A stretch of DNA of 64,000 nt from Asaia krungthepensis NRIC 0535 (GTDB lineage: Bacteria > Pseudomonadota > Alphaproteobacteria > Acetobacterales > Acetobacteraceae), in assembly GCF_025995175.1 (NCBI RefSeq), contig NZ_BAPV01000002.1, positions 62,001 to 126,000 of the forward strand, given 5' to 3'. Shown here in pieces: positions 27,192 through 35,946 of the stretch (position 1 is the stretch's first letter; each line of letters begins with the position of its first letter). The notes beneath the pieces are model-generated. The model searched no databases, had not been told where the DNA came from, and was given only the letters and a program-made list of their open reading frames with translations. Position numbers and translations under genes: made by a program.

Positions 27192-27222
27192 TGCGAGTCA
27201 TTGTCAATTGGTTAATGACTCG
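27192..27222. promoter_or_regulatory. Nested Fur-like site and inverted repeat between receptor and MarR-GNAT genes
   Basis: TGCGAGTCATTGTCA (27192-27206) matches 10 of 14 defined positions of the 7-1-7 Fur site. It overlaps a perfect nine-base inverted repeat CGAGTCATT/AATGACTCG (27194-27202 and 27214-27222, 11-base spacer). Two CAATTG hexamers (27188-27193 and 27205-27210) add further symmetry. Fur and the divergent MarR-type regulator are both possible binders. Confidence 0.55.
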
Positions 27223-27425
27223 GAAGTCAGGTTTTGAGCATTCGGTGACACACAGATGTCACACCTCCGCTCCCACAACATGCTGCCGCGCATTCGTCCC
27301 GCATCCGTTTCCCGGACCCCTTAATTGCCCGAAATCCGCCCTGTTCGGAGCGCAGTAAGGTTCCCGGTTTCAGCACTTGACGTTCGAAACGTCATGAAAA
27401 TCACGCGAGGAACAGACGCTTCAAC

Positions 27426-28346
27426 ATGGATGATATGATCGAGGCCGTACGGCGCTATAACCGTTTCTATGTGAAGCATATCGGAGCCATCGACATCCAT
27501 TTCCTCGGCGAGGAAATCAGCATGGCCGAAGCGCGCGTCCTGCTAGAAATTGCACGTCATGAGCCGATACGTGCCTCGACCTTGCAGGAGATTCTCCAGA
27601 TCGATCGCGGTTATCTGAGCCGCATCATTACCCGTCTGGGTCGCAGGGCTCTTGTAGCGCGTGATGATGCCTCTCAGGACCGGCGGAGCCGCCCCGTGAG
27701 CCTCACGCCCGAGGGTAAGCTCTTTGTCGCCCAACTCGACAGGCGTATGAATGACGCCATACGCGCGTCTCTCAACGGGCTCGACCCTGTCGAGAGGCGC
27801 GATCTGGTTACCTCTCTCCGACAGGTTCAGAGCCTTCTGTCGCCAGGGGACAAGGCAGCCTTGTCTCTACGGGCACCCCGACCCGGGGAAATCAGCCTCA
27901 TCGCCGCGCGTCAATCGGCTCTCTATGCAGAGAGCCATGGCTGGGGGGAGAAACTCGAATGTCTGATTGCCGAGACCGTCGCGCAGTTCATGCGTCACTT
28001 TACCCCGGAGCGTGAAGCCTGCTGGGTGGCCGATCTGGGTGGCATCATGGCAGGTGCCGTTTTTCTGACTGACGAGACCCGCCTGGGCGCACCCGGAACG
28101 GCAAGGCTCCGGCTGCTCCATGTCGAGCCTTTCGCCCGACGGCAGGGCGTAGGCGATGCTCTGGTTCAGCAATGCGTCGCTTTCGCCGCCGATAGAGGCT
28201 TCGAGCGGGTCATCCTGTGGACCCATACCGTACTGGATACGGCGCGCCGCCTTTATGCCCGCAATGGATTCAGCTGTATCTCCACAGCACCTCATGACCT
28301 GTTCGGCGTCACGTTACAGGGTGAGGACTGGGAGAAGCGTCTTTAA
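27426..28346 (+). CDS. MarR-family regulator fused to a GNAT acetyltransferase domain
   Basis: A 306-residue fusion. Residues about 1-145 form a MarR winged helix (recognition helix in LQIDRGYLSRIITRLGRR, wing with the DRRSRPVSLTPEG stretch). Residues about 155-306 form a GNAT fold with the acetyl-CoA loop RRQGVGDALV and a C-terminal TARRLYARNGF motif. The ATG at 27426 has the weak purine site AGGAAC upstream. The gene faces away from the siderophore operon, with 288 bases and nested palindromes between them, so it may control that operon and itself. What it acetylates, and whether acetylation changes DNA binding, is unknown. Confidence 0.88.
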   Translation: MDDMIEAVRRYNRFYVKHIGAIDIHFLGEEISMAEARVLLEIARHEPIRASTLQEILQIDRGYLSRIITRLGRRALVARDDASQDRRSRPVSLTPEGKLFVAQLDRRMNDAIRASLNGLDPVERRDLVTSLRQVQSLLSPGDKAALSLRAPRPGEISLIAARQSALYAESHGWGEKLECLIAETVAQFMRHFTPEREACWVADLGGIMAGAVFLTDETRLGAPGTARLRLLHVEPFARRQGVGDALVQQCVAFAADRGFERVILWTHTVLDTARRLYARNGFSCISTAPHDLFGVTLQGEDWEKRL

Positions 28347-28400
28347 TTGCCCTGCGCCCCATGGCCGAAAGGGTGATCTAGAACACCGCAGACATCAGCC

Positions 28401-29264
28401 TCACCCACTTTCCCTCATACGCAGCACCAGAATACCCGGCTTGCCCTTCATGTAGGCCGCAAGCTCGGTATCGACCACTTTCCTGTTGGCCTTGAGTGAG
28501 GACGCGTTGCGAAAATAAAGCGTGCCGTCCTTCCAGATGGCAAGTCCGGTATGGGTGACATCAAGCCCATCCAGAGCGGTGTAGATACCGATCACATCGC
28601 CAGTATGGATCCTGGCAGCCACTTCAGGCGTGAGAGCCTCTGGCGGCAAATAGGCGATGTCGCGTGCATGGGGAGATAGCTCCCTGATATAGACCCCACC
28701 ATCCTTGCGCTGGTTAAGGATTTTATGCGTGACGCGTACCTCAGGAGACAGGCTGCGCGTGATATCGCGCGCATTATGCGGGGCATAGGCGACCCAATCC
28801 GTCAGGAAGTGACGCCGATCCAGATAGGCGACATGCCCGTCCCGATAGCGGGTCGCAGCCAATGCCTCGAGAAATCCCTGCCGATCATGGCCAAGCGCCA
28901 GAGCACGTACCTGATCGATGAAGGTGTAGCAATCGACGCCCTCGAGGCGGACCACGAGTTTCTCCGAGGTGTCTGCGCTACCGATCAGCGTATCAGCCTG
29001 ATAGGGGGTCCCCAGAAACCGGGCCGATATCTGGTCAAGCCGTTTGGTGAAGTCGTGAACCGGCGCCATCTCTTGCTCAATCCGATCGACACGCGCCTGA
29101 TCGGCAGGAGAGAAAACGCGCTCTGCTGGCAGAGTAAAACCGATGCTGGCAGCTGACACTTGGCCGGGCGCTGCCATGACAGGAGGAGCGCCCGGCCCAA
29201 ACCCTGCGAACAGCAGCGCGCCGATTCCGAAAGTGCCCCAAGGGGCGACGCGACGCTTTTCCAT
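28401..29264 (-). CDS. DUF1460 family exported protein (NlpC/P60-like amidase fold)
   Basis: The 287-residue protein has a signal peptide (basic start, hydrophobic stretch, Pro-Val-Met-Ala-Ala) and a domain typical of DUF1460: Cys112 in GVDCYTFID as probable nucleophile, and a His in DVTHTGLAIW as partner. The family is related to NlpC/P60 papain-like enzymes and includes N-acetylmuramyl-L-alanine amidases, so a cell-wall recycling or remodelling role in the periplasm is likely. It runs towards the MarR-GNAT gene and ends 54 bases from it; it is not in an obvious operon. Confidence 0.82.
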   Translation of the reverse strand: MEKRRVAPWGTFGIGALLFAGFGPGAPPVMAAPGQVSAASIGFTLPAERVFSPADQARVDRIEQEMAPVHDFTKRLDQISARFLGTPYQADTLIGSADTSEKLVVRLEGVDCYTFIDQVRALALGHDRQGFLEALAATRYRDGHVAYLDRRHFLTDWVAYAPHNARDITRSLSPEVRVTHKILNQRKDGGVYIRELSPHARDIAYLPPEALTPEVAARIHTGDVIGIYTALDGLDVTHTGLAIWKDGTLYFRNASSLKANRKVVDTELAAYMKGKPGILVLRMRESG

Positions 29265-29334
29265 CTTTCTCTCCCATTCACACCAATCGGGAGAGAGTAG
29301 AATTTCTGCGCCGCGAGGAAAACCGGCCTGACAC

Positions 29335-30858
29335 TCAACTCTGCAGCACGGTTTCCCGACCCTGGTGCGTATGGGTCTGACGCGTGCTCATCTTGCGTAT
29401 GGCGCGCGGCGTGAAGCTGCCAGCCCGGAGATTCCCCTCGATATCCTCAAGCGACAATCCAGCCGTTTCAGGCACGTAGCGATATACGAACAGAAAGGAG
29501 AGGAAATTGATCTCCGCATAGATCCACATGGTCGGCCCGATCCCCGCTGCCTGAACCAGGGTAAGTGCGGTGCCCGTCACTAGCAGATTGCTTCCCCAGA
29601 GCATGGCTGCGTGCAGCGCCGTGGCCATGCCACGCATACCCAGAGGAAAAAGTTCAGCACCCAGCAACCAACCACAGATCTGGATACCGCCTGAATTGAA
29701 CATCATGAACAGCAGCAGGAAAGCGACCGTCGCCAGAGCGCCTACCCCCTGATGGATACCCGACATGAAGCTCAGCCCGAGCCCGATCAGGCTGAGAACG
29801 GAACCGGGGATCATGATCAGCATCAGGCGTCGGCGGCCGATACGATCCACCAGAAAACACCCGGCCAGCGTGACGACCGCATAAACCAGCGCCACCCCGA
29901 CACTGGCCAGAAGAGCGGCATTCTTGCCGAAGCCCGCATCGGACAGGAAGGTCGGAGAGTAGTAGATCATCATTTCCAGCCCGCCGCACTGGGTGAAAAA
30001 GGCTACGCCAAGCGCCGCCACCAGAGCCGGACGGGCCCAGGGCTGTCGGATACCCGCCCAACCGGAATCCGCCTTGTCTGTCGATTGCCTGATCCGGTCG
30101 ATCTGGGTCAGTTCCTGGTGAATATCGAGCCGCGTGCGCCGCACGCGCTCAAGGATACGGGCTGCCGCCACAAGACCGCGTTTCTCGGCCACCCAACGCG
30201 GGCTCGCAGGCATGAACAGCATGATGACGAAAACAAGACCGGCAGGCACCGCCGCCACGCTGACCATGCGCCGCCACGACCAGACATCGTGATAATAATA
30301 CCCGACGATATTGGCCAGAACGATACCGATACCGATCGCCACATTGAACGTCGTTACCAGCGTGCCGCGATAACGACTGGGCGAGAGTTCCGAAATATAC
30401 ATCGGCACGACCTGGGTCGATCCGCCGACAGCGATACCAAGCAGGAAACGCGCGGCAATCAGGCTGCCCACGCTTGGCGCAACCGAACAGAGAATGGCTC
30501 CGGTCGCGAAGAGGGACAGGACGATCAGCACGGTTTTCTTGCGCCCGAACCGCTCGGAAGCCCAGCTGGTCATCAGCGCCCCGGCAACCGCACCAGCCAG
30601 AATGGAGGCTGTCACGATTTCCTGCTGGGTGTGGGACAAACCGAATTCGCGCGTCATGAGCAGAAGAGCGCCGGAAATCACCCCCGTATCATAACCGTAT
30701 AACCCGCCGCAGACCGCCGCCGCGAAGGACGCCATGGCGAGTATCAGCCATGAATGCCGCATGGGAGAGGCTTCGCTCGCAATCGTCTCGATGGACTCCT
30801 GTGCTCCCCTCGGTGCCCCTCCGTTCTGACGGATGGCGGAGTGGTCACGTTCATTCAT
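29335..30858 (-). CDS. MFS sugar/polyol transporter (sugar porter family)
   Basis: A 507-residue protein with 12 predicted membrane helices. Sugar-porter signatures are clear: GGLYGYDTGVISGALL in helix 1, SERFGRKK in the loop between helices 2 and 3, SPSRYRGTL after helix 4, the VDRIGRRR loop, and PETAGLSLEDIE after helix 12. It is probably a proton symporter for a hexose, pentose or polyol. It lies downstream of the galactitol/tagatose-type operon, but a 327-base gap with a hairpin separates them, so it may have its own promoter. AAGGGG lies before the ATG at 30858; a later Met at 30762 starts nearer the first helix. Confidence 0.9.
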   Translation of the reverse strand: MNERDHSAIRQNGGAPRGAQESIETIASEASPMRHSWLILAMASFAAAVCGGLYGYDTGVISGALLLMTREFGLSHTQQEIVTASILAGAVAGALMTSWASERFGRKKTVLIVLSLFATGAILCSVAPSVGSLIAARFLLGIAVGGSTQVVPMYISELSPSRYRGTLVTTFNVAIGIGIVLANIVGYYYHDVWSWRRMVSVAAVPAGLVFVIMLFMPASPRWVAEKRGLVAAARILERVRRTRLDIHQELTQIDRIRQSTDKADSGWAGIRQPWARPALVAALGVAFFTQCGGLEMMIYYSPTFLSDAGFGKNAALLASVGVALVYAVVTLAGCFLVDRIGRRRLMLIMIPGSVLSLIGLGLSFMSGIHQGVGALATVAFLLLFMMFNSGGIQICGWLLGAELFPLGMRGMATALHAAMLWGSNLLVTGTALTLVQAAGIGPTMWIYAEINFLSFLFVYRYVPETAGLSLEDIEGNLRAGSFTPRAIRKMSTRQTHTHQGRETVLQS

Positions 30859-31185
30859 GTGTTTCCCCTTCTTCAGGCAAGGCGGGATCGGCGACGCCCC
30901 GGTGGAAACCGATGGCGAAGGCGCGGGACGGCCCTCTCCGCCCTGTGATGCGACGGAAAAGACGGTGTTTCGGGTTACGAGGCACGAGGGCGGGGGGCAG
31001 TCAGCATCTCCCCACCCCTGTCAGGGCGGTCCCGTCAACGAAGCCGGAACGAGATCCTGAACGCCCGCGCATGGCGGCGCTGTCATAGAGGCCTCTTCAT
31101 TCAGGCACTCCCATGAGGGAAGTTCGGAAGCGCCTCCGATCGGACAGGCGCTTTCTTGACCCCCTGATGCGCTGGGCCCTGAGGC
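30859..31185. other. Gap between transporter and polyol operon
   Basis: No gene is supported in these 327 bases. The region must hold the transporter promoter (read leftwards), but no clear hexamers were found. Its right end carries the hairpin at 31128. Confidence 0.5.
31128..31153. terminator. Hairpin downstream of the polyol operon
   Basis: Eight-base arms AAGCGCCT and AGGCGCTT (31128-31135 and 31146-31153) with an inner CCGA/TCGG stem. It lies 33 bases past the SDR stop. The T-rich side is on the plus strand, so as a terminator for the minus-strand operon it is imperfect. Confidence 0.5.
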
Positions 31186-31968
31186 TCAGCTCATCCAGTT
31201 ACCGCCATCGATGTTGTAGGTTTGCGAGACGATGTAATCCGCATCCTTCGAGGCGAGGAAGACGGCCAGACCGCCGATTTCATCAGGGCGGGCCATGCGC
31301 CCGAAGGGCACGGAGGCACCGACGATACGCTTCTTTTCACCCAGAGGCAGATTCTCGTACTGCGCAAAGCGACGATCCACATCGTCCCAATGCTCGTTAT
31401 CGACCACACCAGGCGCGATGGCATTGACGTTGATGCCGTGTTTGATCAGATCGAGCCCGGTGCTTTGGGTGAGAGAAATCACCGCAGCCTTGGAGGCACA
31501 ATAGATGCCAACCAATGGCTCGCCGCGGCGTCCTGCCTGCGAGGCGAAATTGATGATCTTGCCACCATGGCCCTGGGCAATCATCTGACGCGCCACGGCC
31601 TGAAGGGTGAACAGCAGCCCCTCGACATTGACGGCGAACACGCGGTGATAGCTCTCACGCGTGATCTCGACCGTAGGGGCCAGATCGAACAGCCCGGCAT
31701 TATTGACCAGAATATCGATCTGCCCATAGCGCGCGATGATTGCAGCCAGGGCCGCGTCGATGGAGTCCTGCTGCGTCACATCGAGCTTTACGCCCATATG
31801 CGCCTCACCGAGGGCAGCTGCCGCGCTGGTGGCGCCAGCCTCGTTCAGATCGCCGATCACGACCTTCGCGCCTTCCTGCGCATAGCGCTCGGCAATGGCG
31901 CGCCCGATACCGCGCGCGGCACCGGTGATCAGGGCAACACGGTTCTGCAGGGGTTTATTGGTGCTCAT
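31186..31968 (-). CDS. SDR polyol dehydrogenase (sorbitol/galactitol 2-dehydrogenase type)
   Basis: A 260-residue classical short-chain dehydrogenase: NAD-binding TGAARGIG (residues 15-22), NNAG, catalytic Ser in NFASQAG, and YCASK with catalytic Tyr and Lys. The late part (GINVNAIAPGVVDNEHWDDV and the end YNIDGGNWMS) closely follows the pattern of the Rhodobacter sorbitol/galactitol dehydrogenase (SmoS), which oxidises D-sorbitol to fructose and galactitol to tagatose. It is the last gene of a four-gene unit with a kinase and a GatZ-like protein, 27 bases after the latter, so galactitol to D-tagatose is the best guess here. Confidence 0.87.
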   Translation of the reverse strand: MSTNKPLQNRVALITGAARGIGRAIAERYAQEGAKVVIGDLNEAGATSAAAALGEAHMGVKLDVTQQDSIDAALAAIIARYGQIDILVNNAGLFDLAPTVEITRESYHRVFAVNVEGLLFTLQAVARQMIAQGHGGKIINFASQAGRRGEPLVGIYCASKAAVISLTQSTGLDLIKHGINVNAIAPGVVDNEHWDDVDRRFAQYENLPLGEKKRIVGASVPFGRMARPDEIGGLAVFLASKDADYIVSQTYNIDGGNWMS

Positions 31969-31995
31969 CTGTCATGTATCCCGTTGCCGTGAGGG

Positions 31996-33246
31996 TCACA
32001 GCGTTTCATAGCGATCCAGGACATCCCGGACCGACTGGAGCAGAAGGGTTTTCGGATCGGCGGCCAGTGCGCCTGATTTGACCCGCTCGAACAGGCGCGG
32101 CAGGTACTGGCTGATCATCGTCTCGGGCAAGGCAACCCCGTCCAGAGACTGCATGAGCGCCGTGACGGCCTTTTCGGCCTCAGATGCGGGCCAGTAATAG
32201 CGAATGCGATCGCTATAGCTGAAATGGCGCAGGATACGCTGCGTGTGCGCGTCGCCCGGATAATGACTCTGCCAGTTCCCGGGCGATTGCAGCATGACCT
32301 GCTCCATCACCGCGATCAGAGGAACAGCTTCGGGGTCAAGAAAACAGCGTATCGCATCGAGCCCATAAAGCGCTTCGCGCAGCGCAAAACTCAGCTCAGG
32401 TCCGACCTTGAGAATACGGAACCCATCCCGGCGCAACTGGGCAAGGGCCTCTCCCGGCTGGTAGTCGGTCGAATGCGCCTCAAAGACCAGTCCCGGCAGG
32501 TCACCCAGCGTCGCAACCAGCGCACGGGCAGCCTGAGGCGCATAGACCGCCACATCCTCATGGCCGAACTCGACACCGGGCTGGACCACAATCCCGATGA
32601 CCCGTGACCACGCATCGGGCAGGGCCGCCCTGAAAGCCTGTTCATGCACCTGATAGGTGTCGCGCACGGCATCGGGGGTGGTGGGTACAACATGATCGAG
32701 TGCCTCGGTCGCGCCACCGGGTGTCGGGATCTCGGTACCGATCACATAAACGGCCTGACCCGCCGCCACGCTCTCGGCCCTTCGCGCCAAGGTCACTGCA
32801 CGCTCGGCCACGACGGAGTCTGAAAGATGGGCAGGCTCGCCCTTGCACCCCATGCTGGCGTCCAGATGCAGCTTCACGAAGCCTGCTGCAGCGAAGGCCG
32901 CAATCATGTCCGAAGCTTTCTGCATCGCCTCATCGGCTGGGAGCGATTTCCACGGATTGGGGCCGAGATGATCCCCCCCCAGAATGATTTGTGCACGATC
33001 GAACCCTACACGGTCGGCAATGGCGAACACGTAATCGCGGAAATCGGCCGGGGTCATACCCGTATAGCCACCCTCCTGATTGACCTGATTGCAGGTCGCC
33101 TCGATCAGAACGAGTTGCTGGCGCGCAGCCCCGTGGAGCAAGGCCGCCTCGATCACCATTGGGTGAGCCGAACAGACCGAAACCAGAGCGTCCGTTCCGC
33201 CCTTGTCGTGGCGCGTGCGCAGGGATGTGAGAAAATCGGATGTCAT
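31996..33246 (-). CDS. GatZ/KbaZ-family protein, probable D-tagatose 6-phosphate 4-epimerase
   Basis: The 416-residue TIM-barrel protein belongs to the GatZ/KbaZ group, once described only as the chaperone-like subunit of class II tagatose-bisphosphate aldolase. Visible markers are SVCSAHP, EATCNQVNQEGGYTGM, GGDHLGP and KLHLDASM near the N-terminus, and EAHSTDYQ and KVGPELSFALREAL later. No GatY/KbaY aldolase gene is in the window. In Agrobacterium a GatZ homologue in a galactitol pathway epimerises tagatose 6-phosphate to fructose 6-phosphate, which fits this operon. The start at 33246 is set by a four-base overlap with the kinase gene; an open frame further upstream runs into the kinase. 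Confidence 0.82.
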   Translation of the reverse strand: MTSDFLTSLRTRHDKGGTDALVSVCSAHPMVIEAALLHGAARQQLVLIEATCNQVNQEGGYTGMTPADFRDYVFAIADRVGFDRAQIILGGDHLGPNPWKSLPADEAMQKASDMIAAFAAAGFVKLHLDASMGCKGEPAHLSDSVVAERAVTLARRAESVAAGQAVYVIGTEIPTPGGATEALDHVVPTTPDAVRDTYQVHEQAFRAALPDAWSRVIGIVVQPGVEFGHEDVAVYAPQAARALVATLGDLPGLVFEAHSTDYQPGEALAQLRRDGFRILKVGPELSFALREALYGLDAIRCFLDPEAVPLIAVMEQVMLQSPGNWQSHYPGDAHTQRILRHFSYSDRIRYYWPASEAEKAVTALMQSLDGVALPETMISQYLPRLFERVKSGALAADPKTLLLQSVRDVLDRYETL

Positions 33247-34235
33247 GCAGGGATTCCTTTTTTCTGCGCCGCGATCAGGGCATCGAGCTCGGCAAAGCTC
33301 GACGTCCCTTCCATCGGACCGAACACTGAAACGGCGCGCGCGCCAGAGGCACAGGCGTAAAGCAGTGAGTCCTCGCGGGTCTTGCCCGAGAGACGGCAGG
33401 TCACATAGGTCGCACCGAAACAATCTCCTGCGCCGGTGGGATCGCACTCCTCGACGGCAAAGGCATCATGATGAACCGTCTTGTCGGCACAAAAGCAGCT
33501 CGCGCCCTCATGGCCTTTCTTAAGCACAATCTCGGACACGCCCATGTCAAGAATCTCGCGGATAGCTTCTTCCTGACTCGTGCCACTGCTGAACAAAAGC
33601 AGCTCCGGCCCGCTGGGGAGGAAGATATCGCATTCCTGAAGCATCAGCTCGAGCGCCGCGCGCATATCGGGAATATCGAGCATTTCCTTGCGTATATTCG
33701 GATCGAAGGAGATCGTGCCGCCCTGCGCCTTGACCTGATGCACTGCGGTCGTCACCGCATCGATGATCGGGAAGGAAAAGAGCGACGACCCCATGATATG
33801 CAGATGGGTAGCGCGCTTGAGCAGGGCGCGCGACGTTTCATGCAGCCCCACCTGCGAACAGGCAGATTGACGGATATTATAGACAAAATCCCGGCTGCCA
33901 TCGGGGCGATACCGCACAAAGGCCGAGCCCGTCGAATAGGAATCGACGCTGAGAATGGCGGACACATCCACCCTGTCGCGCTTCAGACGCTCGATATTCA
34001 GCGTGCCGAAATCATCGCGACCGACTGCGGAGATGATTCCGCAATCGACGCCGAGACGAGCGACCTGATCGATGAAGATGGCTGGCGCGCCGGAGGGATA
34101 CGGCCCCTTGAGCGCCATGGGTTCGAGGAAACCCACCCCCTGCGTCTGGGCCATGATCTCGACCACGATCTCCCCGATCGTGACGATGCAGCGGGGTGAA
34201 TCGGCGGTCTGATCCATCAGAAAACTGGATGCCAT
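33243..34235 (-). CDS. PfkB-family sugar kinase (probable tagatose kinase)
   Basis: A 330-residue ribokinase-family enzyme. It has the N-terminal substrate loop (GPYPSGAPAIF with the following Asp), the GRDDFGT segment, and the C-terminal DPTGAGDCFGA motif with the catalytic Asp and anion hole. It should phosphorylate a ketohexose with ATP. Between a DeoR-type regulator and a GatZ-like epimerase, D-tagatose to tagatose 6-phosphate is the most likely reaction; fructokinase activity cannot be excluded. Translation is coupled to the next gene by an ATGA overlap. Confidence 0.84.
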   Translation of the reverse strand: MASSFLMDQTADSPRCIVTIGEIVVEIMAQTQGVGFLEPMALKGPYPSGAPAIFIDQVARLGVDCGIISAVGRDDFGTLNIERLKRDRVDVSAILSVDSYSTGSAFVRYRPDGSRDFVYNIRQSACSQVGLHETSRALLKRATHLHIMGSSLFSFPIIDAVTTAVHQVKAQGGTISFDPNIRKEMLDIPDMRAALELMLQECDIFLPSGPELLLFSSGTSQEEAIREILDMGVSEIVLKKGHEGASCFCADKTVHHDAFAVEECDPTGAGDCFGATYVTCRLSGKTREDSLLYACASGARAVSVFGPMEGTSSFAELDALIAAQKKGIPA

Positions 34236-34319
34236 GATCGGTAATCCATCAGGTAAGAATCGAGGAAAGAAGGCTCGGGAAAAAACGCAGACAAGCGTTG
34301 GACGAGGTATCGCGCCCCC

Positions 34320-35090
34320 TCATCCCGGCGGCGCTGGCGGCTCGGCAAAAACGGTCCAGTCCTGACACAGAACAGCGCCATCGGGCGGCATGCCTCCATG
34401 CAGGACCGACATGGTGTTGCGCCACTTCATCACGCGACCATCCTCATCGACACGGTCCAGACGGTCGGTCAGCAGATAGACCTGCTTTGCACGATACAGG
34501 GCGGTCTCGAGGCAGTTTCCCGTCTGGTCGAGACAGGTGAAGCCCGTCTTGCCGATCTGACAGGCCGAAATGACGGCCAGATCGATATCGTAAAACGACA
34601 GGGCATGATCGGCGGCCGGGCTCAGCATGGGGTAACCGAGCCGGTCATACTCCCCCCCGAGAAGCGACACGGCGGCATCGCTCGTCCGACAGGCAAGATG
34701 ATAATTCTCGAAGCTGTTGACAACGAAGCGCAGGTTCTCTGCCGTTGCGTGAACCGGCACGAAAGAGGCTGCCTGGCTATTATCCAGAAACACGCATTGC
34801 CCCGGTTTGAGCCGGAACGCCACGGCTCGGGCCAGGGCCCGCGCCTCGAACAGGGTCGGACTCTCATCGAGCGGCGCATTGACCGCGTAATCATGCGCGG
34901 GCTGTGCGCCGCCATTGGTGCGGATGACGAGATTCTGACTTTGCAAATAGGCGAGGTCGGATCGTATGGTGACCATGGAGACATCGAACTGCTCGGCCAG
35001 CGCCTCCGTACGCAGGAACCCCGCCCGCCTGACGGCATCGATAATGCCGAGACGCCGTTTCAGGGTCGCGCTGTTGACACCCATGGACAT
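34320..35090 (-). CDS. DeoR-family transcription regulator of the polyol operon
   Basis: A 256-residue DeoR/GlpR-type regulator: an N-terminal helix-turn-helix (about residues 12-60, with TEALAEQFDVSMVTIRSDL) and a C-terminal sugar-phosphate sensing domain, normally an isomerase-like fold, with the VFLDNS and FVVNSFEN-type strands. Such proteins usually repress their operon until a sugar phosphate binds; tagatose 6-phosphate or a related compound is a fair guess. It is the first gene of the unit, 84 bases before the kinase. A perfect inverted repeat lies just upstream of the start. Confidence 0.87.
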   Translation of the reverse strand: MSMGVNSATLKRRLGIIDAVRRAGFLRTEALAEQFDVSMVTIRSDLAYLQSQNLVIRTNGGAQPAHDYAVNAPLDESPTLFEARALARAVAFRLKPGQCVFLDNSQAASFVPVHATAENLRFVVNSFENYHLACRTSDAAVSLLGGEYDRLGYPMLSPAADHALSFYDIDLAVISACQIGKTGFTCLDQTGNCLETALYRAKQVYLLTDRLDRVDEDGRVMKWRNTMSVLHGGMPPDGAVLCQDWTVFAEPPAPPG

Positions 35091-35104
35091 CGAAAGAGAG
35101 CTTT

Positions 35105-35131
35105 CAAAACGAAAATACGACTTTCGTTTTG
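35105..35131. promoter_or_regulatory. Probable DeoR operator
   Basis: A perfect ten-base inverted repeat, CAAAACGAAA and TTTCGTTTTG (35105-35114 and 35122-35131), with a seven-base spacer, begins 15 bases upstream of the DeoR gene start. The A/T-rich arms contrast with the local GC content and fit an autoregulated operator. Confidence 0.68.
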
Positions 35132-35209
35132 TAAGATGGTTTTCGCTCCTCTGTCATCCCCCCAGTGTGAGGATCACAGCCTTGTGTTAGACTTCGCACA
35201 GAGAAGCGT

Positions 35210-35827
35210 TCAGTCCCGGTCGAACAGGTTTTTGAGTGCAGCGTGCTGAAGCAGCATGATCGTCTTGGCATCGATAATGCGCCCGTCATCGACCATGGCC
35301 AGTGCCTCGTCGAAATCGAGTTCGAGCACCTCGATTTCCTCACCCTCCTCCTGCAGCCCCCCTCCCGCGGCGCGACGCATGGAGGAATCATAGGCCCCGA
35401 TGAAGAAATGGATCCGCTCGGTCACCGATCCGGGGCTCATGTAATAGCAGCCGATCTTGCGCACGGCGTCGATGGTGACGCCCATCTCCTCCTCGACCTC
35501 GCGTCTGATGGCGGCGGCAGGGTCATGGTCGTCGAGCATACCGCCGCAGACCTCGATCAGATCGTCGCGATGTCCGCTGACATAGGCAGGCAGACGAAAC
35601 TGCCGGGTGAGGAGGACCGTGTGGGTCGCGACGTTGATCAGCAGAATGGCCGCCCCGTCACCCCGGTCATAGGTTTCTCGGGTGAGTTGCTGTGCTACCC
35701 CATCACGCCGTTGATAGGTTATTGTGTATTTCGTCAGCACCCCCCAGTCATTGGCCAGAAGCCGGGTCTGTCCGATCGTCACACGCTCGGGTTCTCCCGG
35801 GGAGCCCGGGCCTTTCTCGTCGGTCAT
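35210..35827 (-). CDS. Nudix hydrolase, NudK/ADP-sugar pyrophosphatase type
   Basis: The 205-residue protein matches the NudK/ADP-ribose pyrophosphatase group: the early ETYDRGDGAAILLIN strand pair, TRQFRLPAY, and a Nudix box ending in REVEEEMGV. In that box the first Glu position is His (GGMLDDHDPAAAIRREVEE), a relaxed form also seen in NudK, which cleaves GDP-mannose. It probably hydrolyses a nucleoside diphosphate sugar in the cytoplasm. Its stop is 119 bases from the DeoR start and it reads in the same direction, so the operator at 35105 lies between them. Confidence 0.83.
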   Translation of the reverse strand: MTDEKGPGSPGEPERVTIGQTRLLANDWGVLTKYTITYQRRDGVAQQLTRETYDRGDGAAILLINVATHTVLLTRQFRLPAYVSGHRDDLIEVCGGMLDDHDPAAAIRREVEEEMGVTIDAVRKIGCYYMSPGSVTERIHFFIGAYDSSMRRAAGGGLQEEGEEIEVLELDFDEALAMVDDGRIIDAKTIMLLQHAALKNLFDRD

Positions 35828-35946
35828 CCTGGCCTCGCCGCGGGCATGGTCTGATTCATGGCCGGGGTGCGCTTCCCCGCCTCGTCAGGATCACCCTGCC
35901 ACGCCCCCTCGGAACAGGACAGATATTCCGGACAGAATAACCCGAC

